A stretch of DNA of 64,000 nucleotides from Apoderus coryli (GCA_911728435.2 OU452206.1:13112297-13176296), one strand, 5' to 3'; positions 10,122 to 22,329 are shown, counted from the stretch's first letter. Made by a program: numbers and translations. Notes: generated by a model not told the origin, from the letters alone.

Positions 10122-12785
10122 GATATATAAACTTTTGAACTGAGGCCATTTTTAGGATCCAGGGGTCATGAAATGTACTGCATAAAAATGTTTCAAAATT
10201 TCGGTTGTGTCGATCTCCTGACTAGTTAGATTTTTTTTTTAAATCTACTAAGTAATAACATAAACAATTAAACTATACATACAGAATGAACAATAAATAT
10301 TAAACACAAGACGTGCTAAAATTACTATTATTTTCATTATTCATAAAATGAGTCCAAAATTCACGCGTCACGTTTGCTTTTTGTACTGACTAAATAGCCA
10401 TTCATTTAATACTATGAATGCACTACACATTTGGATATAAATTTCTTAATAAATAATAAAATAGTCAAAAATAACAAACACCTGAAACTTCATATTGGTA
10501 CATTATATTTTTATTAAACTCTCCCGGGACGTTCCGTATAATAAAATGGTGGAAAACTACTTGTGTAGTAGAAGAAAAAAAATACGCAATGTTGTTTAGA
10601 TAAGAATTGTTCATCAATGGTTTCCTCTGAATCTTTTTATAATATGATGTAACGCGACAGGGAGACGAGTTAAGTGCAGTTTAGATAATTGTAGATTGTA
10701 TTTTAATTGTTCAAGTTATAAATAATACCGATCACTTTGTCGTTGTGATTATATTGAGAATAAATGTTGTGTATTAACTTAATATCGATTTTTTATACAC
10801 GGTGTCCATCAAGTGACGCAACGGGTGATTATTTTCAAAATGGCAGATTTTTAAATGAAAAACCGAGACACGTCAGTTTTGATCGGAAATCTGCCGCATT
10901 CCACCATCTAAGTCATGTTTGTTTCAAATTGCAACCCCTATTTTTGAGGGAGCTTTTGTCCTGAGTACAATGACGTGCCACATGTGGGGGGCAATATAAG
11001 AATTTGATTTAAGAAAATGTAGGTTTTTGCCTCCTTATCCACTTTTGGATGTTTATTATTTTATACTATTGTATCCAATTTAAGTTTGTTTATTTGGATA
11101 GTAACACACCATCTGCGGCTACGCTACGCGGCCAATCACTAGTAAAAATTGCCTCAATTAGTAAAACGTCTAGCCAAATAAATCAGTAAAAAAAAATAGC
11201 ATTTTTTTGGTTGAATATGAACGATTAAATAAAACCAAATTCCAATTTATTAGGAATTTATGTAAAGAGGAAATTGTCTTTAAATGGAGGTATCGACAAA
11301 TACGGACAAATTCGCCAAAGCTGCGACTGTTTTTATCGTTTTATTTTTTTGTGAACAACCAGATCTTACAAATATATCTATGAAACATTAATCAGTTTGA
11401 AAAGTAGCTTTGCACACAATAGCAAGAATTTATTAAACCGTGATTCCATCATTAAAATAAAACTGACTAACTAACCAAAATATTTTGTATGAGGTAGAAT
11501 TGAATTAAATTAGCAACTATAATTAGAGAATGATACCTTCTTTGTGTTAATGCGTTTGCGGTTAAATTTTGATAATATAGTAAATACTTACTATGTTGAA
11601 TAAATATGCGGTATAACCAATGTTCAAATAAATCTTTTATTTCTTATGTATCGGATGAGGTAATTTCTATGTTATTAGATAAGCAATTAGTTTGCAAATA
11701 TTATGTTAATCCCATAATTATCAAATCAAACAATTAGAATTAATATTTATGGCTATTTTATTCGAAAATAAATTTATCAATTACGTTATGGCTGTGAGTA
11801 CAAAATATTTTTAATAAATTTAAGAGAAAAATTATAAATAATAATCTATATTTTAAATGTATCCACGAAAAAACGCAAATAAGATTTGTGTATCATTTTC
11901 CGGGTCTCTCAGGAATTTCCCATCATTGAGTTTAGCAGAAAAATTGGGAAACATTAAAATAGAGCATAAACAAGTTATTTAAAATTATTTTTGACATACA
12001 TCCGTTCGTGTTGAAAAAAAACCAAGAAATCGAATTAGTTTTCCTATAATAAACCGCCCCCCGATTAGTTGTGATTCACCCTGTATATTTATCAGGAATT
12101 TATTATATTTCCTAAAATATTTATTAATTTATGAAGCACTAGAATTTGGTATTGAGCATTCGTTAAATAAAATGCATAAGTAAACACCTTCATTATTTTT
12201 TACCAACTGTACGCTAGAATATCGAAATAACTGATTTAGCCCTTTTCGTAAAAATAAATAAATGGGAATATACAATTATTATACCTTGGTTTAAATAAGC
12301 ATACAAAATGACATAAACCGGAAGTCTCTATCATATTCCAATCAATTTGCTTGTACGCATAGCAGTATCGTATCCTGAACTAAGTTCAGCCCTGAACCAC
12401 GCTTAAACCTGGCTTCTACAACTGGGCCTTAGTAGTCGATGCTTGAAGAGAAGAGTCGTAGATATAAGAAATAAAATAAGTCTATTCTACAAAATTGAAC
12501 TTTATAATTATTGCCAAAATACTTCGACCAGACATTTTTCGAGATTCTAAAACCTCACCCTCAGTGATTTTGAGGATGTTCTAGAACCTCAAAACATATC
12601 GAGTTAAACGCAATTATAAAACTACATTTTGTGATACAGACTTATTTTGTTAATTATCTTTTAAACTGGTGCTGAATTGCTATATAGATTCTTTCTAATT
12701 AAATTAAACATTTGTTCTGAAATTATAAATAAATAATAATTATAACATCCTAAACTAACCCAACCACTTTTCTCAAAAATTATAA
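10122..12785. other. Gene-free stretch
   Basis: 2.6 kb without a supported gene. Only the repeat at 10790-10985 and an isolated CACCCTGTATATT end near 12079-12091 stand out. Confidence 0.4.
10790..10985 (+). repeat. Repeat copy related to 4905-5040
   Basis: Starts TTTTATACACGGTGTCCATC and shares GAAATCTGCCGCAT and TTTCAAATTGCAACCCCTAT with the region left of 5046. It also has GACGCAACG after the end motif, as does the MITE at 48974. Likely a MITE fragment. Confidence 0.5.
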
Positions 12786-12880
12786 ATAAAAAAAATAGAA
12801 AATTGAAAGAGCAGGAATTGAACCCACAACCTTCCGATTACAAAGCCCACACGTTACTCGCTATGCTACACTCGGTACAC
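12786..12880 (-). mobile_element. tRNA-derived SINE fragment
   Basis: On the minus strand a polymerase III box A-like TAGCATAGCGAGTAACG (12852-12868) is followed about 30 nt on by box B GGGTTCAATTCCTG (12812-12825). A tRNA-like anticodon arm lies between them, and an A/T-rich tail follows. A functional tRNA is unlikely, since no paired acceptor stem is visible. Confidence 0.6.
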
Positions 12881-14018
12881 ATCTGCTACCCGAATTACCA
12901 CGAGCACATATATTTATTTTTTCCAATTAATAGCACAGCGTGTGCGTTAATCGCATAAGTAATGTAATATTTATGCATTCTGCGTATCCTATACCAATAG
13001 CGCTCCACGTAACGCTACTTCTATAGGAAACGGAAAAATGCGTGCATATCTGCTCACCCGACTAGATAAAAATAATAACTTGATGTTGGCTAAATTGCAT
13101 TAGCTGCTTAAACCAATATAAAATTAATATAAAAAAATAACCACACATTATAGGTATACATTTTAATTGAAAATAAATATTTTTTATAACATAAGTAGAT
13201 TTTTTGCAATACACTTAATTATTCATGTTGTGTAAAACGTATATTTTACTTGTATTACAAGGACGTCTTAATTTACTTAATTAGAAGTATTTATATATAA
13301 ATTCAATATTTATAAAAAACATACATAATGCACCTAATGATGGTCCATTAATTATTATGATGAAATTTAACATTTTAATAGTAACTAAATTAAAAAAATA
13401 AAATAAATTGGTGTACTTCCTTTTTGTTACATTATGCAGTAGTTTGTAGTTACATCAGTATAATGGGGTCAGGGGATCCAAAATCATACAACATAATTAT
13501 GAATTGGATTAGGTTAGAAATGTTTTTCAGAGCTTCAATCAAATCTAATAGAGCCATGACCATAACATGTCTAGTTGGTTAATGAATTAAAAATTTGTAT
13601 TAAAAGTTACATTCTGATGATAACACTTTAATTTGATATCCAATTTGTAAATCCTATTTATATGATTATAAGAAGAACATACAGGGTGATTTATCTTCAG
13701 TGGCCTATTCAAAGTTCTCGGGAACTACAAAAGTTATGTTTGTGTAACTTTCAGGTATACCAGAAGCAACCATCTACTTCGTTATTTTCAACGAAAGGAC
13801 CACATTTTGTATTTTTTTTCAGATTCCCTATAAAATTTATACATACATTAGGGGGAATACTAAGTATACAAATGATACAGTCCAAGAACCTCAGGCAGTT
13901 GCAGAACAAGGTTTAATCGAAATTAAACTTGGACCACGCGATTACTAAGAAAAGTATTTTTTGATATCTAAGATATACCATTTCTTCCATATTTTGATTT
14001 TGTACATTTTCATTAAAT
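12881..14018. other. Gene-free stretch
   Basis: No supported gene. An isolated CATACAGGGTGATTTATC at about 13679 marks the left end of an unplaced element, and a plus-strand frame (13662-13916) that runs from it has no family signature. Confidence 0.4.
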
Positions 14019-14831
14019 AAGGTGTTTCTAAAATAGGTGGTCAAAATTTGTGGGCGAATTAGGAACGTCTAATCATGAAAAAAACCTAAATTGTAATTTT
14101 TCGAAAATTCCTTATTTACAAAGATGCAAGGTGTTAAAGATGACTGCCTCAGGACAATTTTTTTGGAATATTTTCGAACCGAGTAGGTAAAGATGAATTA
14201 ATGAAGTTTTCTACATAAAAAAGGCATACTTCTTTTTTTCTCGAAAAACTTGAAGGTTTTCGAGAAATTCGAGTTCGAAAATTTTAGGACAAAACTGGTC
14301 CTTATATAGTACACAGTATTAATAAAATTTTGGAAAACTTTGCGTTAGCAAACTGTATTTCAATATCAAAATAAACTCAAGAGATGGATACTGCATAATA
14401 TACTGAAATTTTCAATCTCCAATTTCTCGAAAACCTTTAGGTTTTTCGAGAAAAACAAGTATGCCTTTTTTATGTAGTAAACTTTACTTTATCACATTTT
14501 TGACACAAATGGAATTAAGTAACAAGAAAAATAAGTTAGGTTATAATTAAGGCAAGGGTCCCCCCCGGTTACCCGCCTATGGTCATCCTTTTTTATTCAA
14601 TTTCATGTCAGTTTACGCCATTTAACTAGGTGAATAAATATGCTACATTTGATTAATTTATCTTTAATCGTTTCGAAAATATTTCAAAAAAATCGTCCTC
14701 AGACAGGCATCTTTAACACCCTGTATCTTTGTAAATAAGGACTTTCCGAAAAATTACAATTTAAGTTTTTTTCATGATTAGACATCCCCAATTCGCTCAC
14801 AAATTTTGACCATCTATTTTAGAAACACCTT
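14019..14831. mobile_element. Foldback element with nested ends and an arm insertion
   Basis: Outer ends AAGGTGTTTCTAAAATAG and its inverse are at 14019 and 14831. A second set of ends, GGTGTTAAAGATG / CATCTTTAACACCCTGTA, lies about 100 bp inside. Arms share AATCATGAAAAAAACCTA-like and AAGGCATACTTCTTTTT-like blocks. The right arm has about 165 bp (roughly 14487-14651, containing GGTCCCCCCCGGTTACCCG) that the left arm lacks. Non-coding. Confidence 0.75.
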
Positions 14832-15059
14832 GTACAATGAGCCGCAATTTGCAGAAACTATCTAGTAGGGAAACGCCATAATCAACGTTACGTATATAGA
14901 AATATTAAATATTGACAATTATACCAGTTAACTAAATTGATTAAAATGCAACATAACTACTCGAATTTAGATGTAAGTATTTAATTGATTTCAAATATAT
15001 GGACAGTGCAATTAAGTGATTAGTAGGACATGTAACACGTTTAATACTATGTATCCTAA

Positions 15060-15135
15060 ATTAACGATAATTGGTAGAACACCTGACCGGCAATCGGGAG
15101 ATGTTGGGTTCGAATCCTACCTGTGACACGGAATT
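15060..15135 (+). mobile_element. tRNA-derived SINE or tRNA pseudogene
   Basis: Box A-like TTGGTAGAACACCTG is followed by a five-pair anticodon stem with loop CCGGCAA and box B GGGTTCGAATCCTAC. The part downstream of box B is tRNA-like, but no upstream acceptor strand pairs with it. The anticodon-loop position before the GGC triplet is C rather than the usual U. A SINE head is the better reading. Confidence 0.6.
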
Positions 15136-15775
15136 TTTTTCAGTTCGTAAATATTAGTTTATTTCACTTCCCTATATTTATATATATATTATATATTATT
15201 TTTGAGTTACATAATATTATTGTATTTGTCTAGTGATCTATTTATAGATCACCACTTTTTTCTCAAACGGTTCGCAATAATATTTTTTAAACATTTTTTG
15301 TTGATATTTGGAAACCCTTAGAATAAAATTATTCAATTAATTTTTGTAAATTAAATTTTTTTGTCGTGGGCGTTAATGGGTTAAGAATAATTTCCCATAA
15401 ATTTATGAATAAACCTCGTACATATTGCAACCAAATTAACAATGTTCAGTGCACGTATATAATGTTACTAAGCTCATAATAGCAGCAGTGAATGTCACAC
15501 CAAGCTATATGCATCTAATCTAAATTAATGGACTGTTAATATTTATTATAATTTACTAAGGGGATAGGCTTAATATACCCTTACTCATGTTACAGCTATC
15601 TGAACATCTTTATAGAAAATTTGGAATTCTTGTTTAATTAGTTTCGTTGTGAAGTATGCTGCTGAAGTTCGTCACTTATTAGTATTGAAATTTTAACGGT
15701 TTCATCAAAGCTATGTATGTTATTTGAGATGCAAGTTTTGGGCTAACTTTGAAAATAAATCGAACATGAATAGTA
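15136..15775. other. Gene-free stretch
   Basis: AT-rich sequence, possibly including the tail of the tRNA-like element up to about 15260. Nothing else recognisable. Confidence 0.4.
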
Positions 15776-16033
15776 TAGTCAATCTAGGCAGGTTTATTCA
15801 GGTGACGTAGAAAAAATTAGTAACAAAATAATTTTGCGGAAATCAGTAGTTAATGGGTCCTTATTAACCCTTTAAAAGTCGCACTTTGTCGCAATGGCGG
15901 AAATTTTTCGAATTTATTAATAAATTCATAAAGTATACATTACTTACTCGTATATCAAAAAACCTTAAGAGACCTTTTTTATGGAGATATCTGAAATAGT
16001 ATGCAATTTTTATTTTTTCTTTGGGTTTTACGT

Positions 16034-16302
16034 TCTTGAAAACAAATTTTCTTTTTTTTTTTAATTTACACAAAGTTACATTTCACTTATCTAACTTTAT
16101 TACAACGTATCGGCGATGTTTTATGTAAAAAAAATAAGATATTTTATACAATGTGATTTTAATAACGAACTGTAAAAAAAAACGAATAGAATGACCTGTA
16201 GAAGGCAATAAACCATCGCCGAAACGTTGTAATAAAGTTAGACAAGCGAAATTTAACTTTGTGTAAATTAAAAAAAAAAAAAGAAAATTTGTTTTCAAAA
16301 AA
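16034..16302. mobile_element. Small foldback element inside a long-TIR arm
   Basis: Arms of about 85-90 bp, 16034-16118 and 16205-16302, pair almost perfectly: GAAAACAAATTTTCTTTTTT, AATTTACACAAAGTTA, CTAACTTTATTACAACGT and CGGCGATG. Poly-A/T runs lie at symmetric positions. The loop is about 90 bp. Short minus frames across it are artefacts. Confidence 0.8.
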
Positions 16303-16637
16303 TTAAAAGGAAAAGTGGTTCAAGATTCAAAAGAAAGGTGCATGCAATTTATGAAAAATGCTCAAACAATATTTTTTGTACAGAATAAAAAATTATATGA
16401 AATAGAAGAATGTAATAAATGTAATGAGAAAAATGTAATTTTTTTGTACATTTGAGTATTATTTAACTTTACTTTATACAGCTTATACCGTATAGAACTC
16501 AGCACAGACTACATTTTACAGAGCACTTTAGTCCAACTTTTGCCCAAGAACAATTTTTCGAGCAATTGCTTTCTTTGAAATTGCAAAAAATTCATTTTAA
16601 CGTCAATTTTAACTGATATCAACGCTTCCGAGGTTTT

Positions 16638-17040
16638 AGGACCTGTTGTGCTCTTCTTTATATTCGTGTTTTAGCTTAAACCATTTATCAAGAAAACCTT
16701 AATGGTCAACAATACTACAGAATATTGAATCAACATGTAATTGAATAATTTTTGGATAATCTACCTTTAAATGAAGTAAGAAATCTTTTCTTTCAGCAAG
16801 ATGGTGCATTTCCACGTAAGGTCAGGGAACAGGGTCGTTTCAGAATTATTAAATATTAATGTTAGAAATAATTAGATAAGTATGGAAAGTAATGGACCAG
16901 TGAGATAGCCACCAAGATCATCAGATCTGACGCCACTATATTTTCTTAAGACAACCTATACAAGAAAACCAATAGGTAACAATATCAATGAACTTATTTA
17001 TAAAAATTTTTTAGACATTTATGAATTCAAGACAAGGTTT
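16638..17040 (+). pseudogene. DD41D-like transposase relic
   Basis: Frames read NGQQYYRILNQHVIE, FLDNLPLNEVRNLFFQQDGA and, after frameshifts, PPRSSDLTPLYFL then KPIGNNINEL. This is the catalytic half of a mariner-superfamily transposase: the second aspartate sits in FFQQDGA, and the third should be in the LTPLDFFLWG-type motif. Here that third residue is Tyr, so the copy is catalytically dead. Several in-frame stops confirm it. The N-terminal DNA-binding part is not recognisable. Confidence 0.65.
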
Positions 17041-17880
17041 TCTAAGGATTGAGGACTAAAAATACATTCTATTAGAAAAAATAAAATTCCGAGTCGTATC
17101 TCATTTTTTATAATCGGAAATAAACAAATTAATAACGCTACTATATTCCACGTAAAAAATTACCTGTAGAAAGTTTCTATGACAATACATTAAATTAGAA
17201 TTTGGTAAAAACGCGTACAGCTACCAATTCTGTTCATAATCCAGCCACGTCACACACTATACATGCGTATGACTTCAAGGCAAAGCTTAAATTCAGAACT
17301 AAGTTTAGCCTCACTGCCGCTATCCGAAGAATCTGCCAAACAGCATATTTTTAGGACATATTTTCAGGTTAGAATTTTTAAAGTATATTATGCTTATGTG
17401 GTATATTTTCTAGATTCAAAAATGGCTGGGGAAACCCCTCAACTCTCTAAAATATGGTTGCAAACACGAACAGAGGGATCTAGTACCTATTACCACAATA
17501 CAAGATGCAGCACCCTTAGACTATTTGCAATTGCTCGAAAAATTGTTCTTGCAGAAAAATTGGAATAAAGTTCTCTGTAAAGTGTGGTCAGTGCTACGGT
17601 GAAGCTTCAATAATGAAGAAGATGATTTAAAATCTAAAAAAATCTCATATTTAATTCTCCATAAAAAAGGGATCTTGAGGTATTTTGATATAATGCAATT
17701 TATGAAATTATTAATAAATTCAAAAAAATTCAAGATGGCAACCATTTTTTTTCAAGTGCCACAAATTCGACAAAGTGCGACTTTTAAAGGGTTAACTACT
17801 AATTTCCGCAGAGATTACCTTGTTACTAATTGTTTCTACCTCAACTACCTATTTTAACTAGCCTAGAAAGGAATAGTCAA

Positions 17881-18435
17881 GCTACAATTTTCGTCTTAGG
17901 AAGTTTTTTATAATTCGAGGCTTGCTACCTGGAACAAGACTTAATCGATCCACTTCTGGGTCAGTGTGTGACAGCCAAACCCTTAACTCGTTTATGCATA
18001 GTATATATCTACAAATCTGAATCCAGTATAACTACTGGACAAGAGGTCACTGACTCCAATTACTAACAAATAGAAATGAGTCCTAATAACTAATATATAC
18101 AGCGCTAGTGCGCTAATCTATGAATACTATAGCCCCTTCGACTAAGCTATTTCAATTGTACAGGGTAAAAACAAAACGATTCTTCGTTCCTCGTTGGATG
18201 GAATAAAAACTGTGAATATGCGCTAGAGTTTCTCTATGAACGATTTCTTAGCTTTTCCTGAATTCTCCACCTAAAGTCATCCGCATGAATAAATTAATCG
18301 GTTCTTTTTAGTGGTGTAGCTTTAGCAAATAATAATTCTGTTCAATTCCCGTAATTCGCCAGGTATTTTTGGTGTCTGATATGCATAACATGACTTTAAA
18401 GCTGAATATCTAAAACAACGCTGATTCCTTCCTTA
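17881..18435. other. Gene-free stretch
   Basis: No supported feature. Confidence 0.4.
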
Positions 18436-18790
18436 TAGATGGGATGAAAAATGCGGCTCGAAAGTGAATTTGAAGAAAGAAAAGACACCTGAAGACCTGC
18501 TAACATCAATGATATTGTCTTCAGTAAGATGATTTATGTTATAAGATTTCTGTCTGAAGAAACTGACTTTGCCCGAAGTTACAAGGTTCTTGGGAGATCT
18601 TATGAATACTAAAGTATCGATCTGAGAGTTATCTGTTCGCCTAACAAGGCAAGAGAATTAAAAATACTTTTACGGCATAGCGGACAAACTGGCTTGCTTT
18701 TATCTGACGAGATAATAATAAGAGCAAAATGAATTCGTCAGTATCTGTAGACCCGTGCCTTAGTCTGGTTGCTATGAATTATACTGGAGG
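18436..18790 (+). pseudogene. Possible highly decayed LINE fragment
   Basis: A frame reading DEKCGSKVNLKKE is reminiscent of the region after the RT active site of RNase H-bearing LINEs (a GLxVNPxKT-like motif). About 100 bp on, VTRFLGDLMNTKV is like the FLGVxLD motif. Stops interrupt throughout. The end, 18712-18770, contains a sequence repeated at 29757-29815. Assignment is weak. Confidence 0.3.
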
Positions 18791-19523
18791 ATTTGAATTA
18801 TTATTAATTAGCAGATAAATATATATATAAGCAGGTACTTTATACTTTTTGCAAAAAAACTTGCTTTTAAAGTGCTGTCAAATAGGCATTTCAAATCAAA
18901 ACTAACAAACAACGTAATGCAGAATATAAATCGGGCTCTGTTAGTTTTGTATAAATACAATGTTGTTACATTAATGAATTAGCAAGTACTAAGTATATCA
19001 TACTCTTCTATTGCAAACACTATTTCGTTAAGTGATGTTTTGTTTATTAAAGTTAATCATTTGCACTTTGTTGGCAAATGCATGTTAAAGTATTTTCCGA
19101 TTTTACGTGAAACATAAACGAACTCAGTTTGAGATTGCTTTTGTAAATGTTTAATTATTTGAAACACGTGCTGAACGATATAATGTTATTGTCAATGTTT
19201 TATAATTATTACATTTTAATATAAATATACAAATTACAGGTAAAGTTCCTGAGATTTTTCCCATCTTATCAGGGAGTTTCTACATGTGAAGGGACATATT
19301 TTTCCGGGATATTTTTCGGTTTGCAGTTGCGGGTAGGTCAAATGTAAGTCATTTATATTACTGAAAGTAGCCTAATTTTTGTTTTGTTTTATTTTGACGA
19401 TTTTTTAACCCTGTACTGCAAAAATCAACCTATTAATATTGTTTCACTTTTGAAAAAGTCAACATTTTTCTATTAAAAAAAAAAAATTAAACAAACAACA
19501 AAAAATTAAATCTGCAACTTTTG
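18791..19523. other. Gene-free stretch
   Basis: No supported feature. Confidence 0.4.
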
Positions 19524-20128
19524 TATATACAGGGTGTCCCAACGGGAACCGAATCGATCTGTATATAGAAGGATAGAAAACTATACATAGGAGAATTTTG
19601 AAAATTTTGCAGTGTAACTATATCGACGGGGGCAGATGATACAGGAAGAAGGTGTCAATTTGCTAATTTCAAATGGAACACCGTATAATTTTATTACAGT
19701 TTTGGATTCTGCGTAAAATTCCAAGTCGACTTTGTGTATCATCCCTTACCGTTTCTGTTTGCGGGCTCTAAAATCATTATAAAATTTTCCTATAAAGAAA
19801 CCTTCATTAATTAATTTAGATACTATTTCTAACTAAAAAATAGTCATTTTATGAGAATTTTGAACTGTTTTGTAAACTATAATACAGCGTGTGCAAAATA
19901 TCACATCGTACAAGAAAATGAGAAAACTGTCAAAAGTCAATATTTTTAAATAGAAACCCCAATATTTAATAGTTTTATCTTATTAAGCAATACAAATAAG
20001 GGTAAATTTGTATGAGGTTGTATATCTCTAAAATGTTGAGTTTTTGAAATATTGCCAAATGAGTAAATTGCATACGGTAATTAACTATCATCATGACGCT
20101 TTGAGTCCCGGTGGGACACCCTGTATAT
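19524..20128. mobile_element. ~600-bp MITE with TACAGGGTGTCCCA ends
   Basis: The left end TATATACAGGGTGTCCCAAC and the right end GGTGGGACACCCTGTATAT form an imperfect inverted repeat of about 22 bp. The right side extends as CGGTGGGAC and the left as CCAACGGGAA. The interior has no transposase. A 78-codon minus frame at 19975-20211 crosses the right end and is not a gene. Confidence 0.7.
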
Positions 20129-20589
20129 GAAAATACGCGTTTAACCACTTCACCAAAATACTTTTTAAATCCCGACGCTCGTTTCACACACACACTTTTA
20201 AATTTCAACACATAATTGAGAGCTTGCTTACCCCATCATCAACGTAAAAGTCAAGCTTATGAGATACACCTGAATCAAATAACAATGTCATACAAAATAA
20301 GCAATGCTAATGGTATGAGATTTAGCTAACCTTCCCCTGTTTCTATTCCTACAAAGCTCTATGCCAATTTTTCAGAGAGTTACAAGTCTTCTTCGTTCTT
20401 CATGATACGCTTTTTCTTCCTTTAGAGTTGAGACTTGACAGGCCATGCGTTGGCGTGAAGAGGTCCTAGGATTATCATCCCTGCGGCCATGTTAGAAGCG
20501 CCTAAACCACTGAGATACAATACAATTGACCTTCTTTTGTATCGGTAAACTTAATTCGATTGGCATTAGAGGTTTTTATGTTCGTTTTT
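20129..20589. other. Gene-free stretch
   Basis: No supported feature. Confidence 0.4.
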
Positions 20590-21110
20590 GGAATAGAGAA
20601 ATTTTGCAGTGAGAAGCGGTGGCAACGTTTCGAGGGAGTTTGATGTTAGGTACGCCACAGGAAAGTAACTTAGGACCCTTAATTTTTTCCCTACGCAATA
20701 ACGATCTTCCGGAACATGTTCTAGTGCAAATATATTTTTATATGCCGATGACACCACGACGGTTATTGCCAAGGTTGACGCTCAAATAATGGAGAGGAAA
20801 GTGGTGGAGTGCTGCAGACAGATGTCTGCTTGGTGTACTGATTCAAGTAATTAAGATTTATAGCCGGTACAGGGACTCCTCTAACTTTTTGTTTAACTTT
20901 GATATAGTCTTTCTTTCTTGGTCTTAGATAGATACCTAAGCACCTTCATTTATTATAAGGCCCATGTCGAGGTGGTTTGTGCTAAACTTAACAAATGCTT
21001 TTTTCTGCTTCTTACATTAAAAGCTTTCTTTCGCGAAAATTTGAGTGTTTACGACGTCTCATTTTGGCGGAGGCTTTTCAGCGTTATGTACTGTGTGTCC
21101 GTTTAATCCT
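20590..21110 (+). pseudogene. LINE reverse transcriptase fragment (palm/thumb)
   Basis: Plus-strand frames read NFAVRSGGNVSREFDV, then GTPQESNLGPLIF (the usual GxPQGSxLGP motif), then NDLPEHVLVQIY. After frameshifts comes YADDTTTVIAKVDAQ, which retains the catalytic YADD. A later segment gives VLDRYLS and HVEVVCAKLNKCFFLLLTLK, typical of the region after the RT core in Jockey/CR1-like elements. Many frameshifts and stops. It is followed at once by a second LINE copy that starts again in the RT N-terminus, so the two are separate insertions. Confidence 0.7.
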
Positions 21111-21111
21111 C

Positions 21112-22287
21112 GGAGTATGTTTTTCACTCCGGTGTCTTCCCATTATGTGGTTAGAACAATCAAGAACTTCCCAAAGGGTCCACTGGTATGGATTGTATCC
21201 CTATTAAAATATTTAAACATTCCTTAGATATGCTCTCCCCTGTAATAGCCGAGTTACTAAACATGTCGATACAATGCGGGATATTTCCAGATCAATTAAA
21301 AAATGCCCTCATTATCCCTATATATAAAAAAGGTAATGAACTAGCGCTGGAGAATTACAGGCCTATAGCCCTGCTAAGTACTTTATCTAAGATTATTGAA
21401 AAGATTGTAGCAGACAGAATATTTGAATTTTTAAAATTTACTAACGTTTTGAGTGAATGTCAACACGGGTTCAGGGAGGGTTTTTCAACGGAAACCTGTA
21501 CACTTCAGTTCATTCAGAGAGTGCACGATCTGATGGATGGAGGTTTTTATGTTGTGGCGTTCCTGTTTGACCTGTCGAATGCGTTCGATGTGGTCGACAG
21601 AGATTTCCTGTGTACAAAGCTGGAGACTCTTGGGTTACGTTATGAGTCGCGGAGCATCGGTTTGGGCACGCCTCAGGGCAGTGTACTTGGACCTTTGCTC
21701 TTTCTGCTTTTTATCAATGATCTTTCAGCTAATATCACACACGGTTCCCTTTATCTGTATGCAGATTTGTACAAACTACTGTGTTACACATTCAAAAACA
21801 GAGACATCACGCCTACTTGTGGCATTAATCATCAACATTTTACACATGGACGAGATCGCCTGTATCTGCCCAGACCCAATCATGAGTTTTATAAGAAATC
21901 ACCGCATTACTCTGGGCGATATTTTTATAATCTTCTTCCGAAGACATAAGAGTTTGTCAGACAGAGGGTAAATTTAAAACTAAACTAAAGGCTCTCCTTA
22001 ATTCCAACACGATCTATAGCCTTCATGAATTTACAACTATTATGGAGACATCGTAGATTGTTTTTTGTTAGTGTTTTTGTTTGTATTTGTGTTTAATTTA
22101 TATAACTGCAACTGCATAGGTGTGCTCAAATTTTAGATTGTGACGTGTTTGTTTATTGCCCTATGTGTTATAAGGAAAGAGGTTGAATGTAGCCATGGAT
22201 CATTTATTGTATTGTGTAGTAAAACTATGACGTGTCTAATACAACGTTTTGTATGACTTGTGACAGAATAAAGATATTATTATTATT
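21112..22287 (+). pseudogene. LINE reverse transcriptase with internal deletion, and (ATT)n tail
   Basis: The longest intact RT frame in the region (21188-21949). It runs from a finger domain with GIFPDQLKNALIIPIYKKG and ENYRPIALLSTLSKIIEK, through QHGFREGFSTE and FLFDLSNAFDVVD (first catalytic Asp), to GTPQGSVLGPLLFLLFINDL and LYLYADLYKLL. The active site reads YADL rather than YADD, and about 200 residues between it and the C-terminal RLYLPRPNHEFYKKSPHY tail are missing. A frameshift near 21945 breaks the last 25 codons. The 3' UTR ends in AATAAAGATATTATTATTATT. Same family as 7705-8230. Jockey/CR1 group; exact clade uncertain. Confidence 0.85.
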
Positions 22288-22329
22288 ACTGCAGTTCTGT
22301 ACAATCAGTTCTATCCTATAACCTGGTTA

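Larger units (their letters stand above)
15776..17880 (+). mobile_element. 2.1-kb long-TIR element carrying a mariner-type transposase relic
   Basis: Arms at about 15780-16000 and 17640-17878 are inverted copies, sharing AACCCTTTAAAAGTCGCAC, GAATTTATTAATAA and CTTTTTTATGGAGA blocks. Further inside, AAGAACAATTTTTCGAGCAA (16549-16568) matches the inverse at 17530-17552, so the inverted repeat is long and interrupted. The left arm holds a small foldback (16034-16302). The central part codes a decayed transposase (16638-17040). A plus frame at 17263-17568 inside the element has no recognised family. Confidence 0.7.

Noticed and set aside
9657..10122. Two overlapping plus-strand frames of 70 and 88 codons
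   Set aside because: They lie entirely in the foldback palindrome and have no homology pattern or coding bias.
15060..15135. Functional tRNA gene
   Set aside because: Box A and B and an anticodon arm are present, but no acceptor stem pairs and the anticodon-loop U is absent. A SINE head is more likely.
16192..16240. CTGTAGA...GCCGAAACGTTG as a fourth hammerhead
   Set aside because: The core is CTGTAGA, not CTGATGA, and I found no stem I pairing. Kept only as a possible distant relative.
17263..17568. 101-codon plus-strand frame as a gene
   Set aside because: It sits inside a transposon, two frames compete, and neither resembles a known family.
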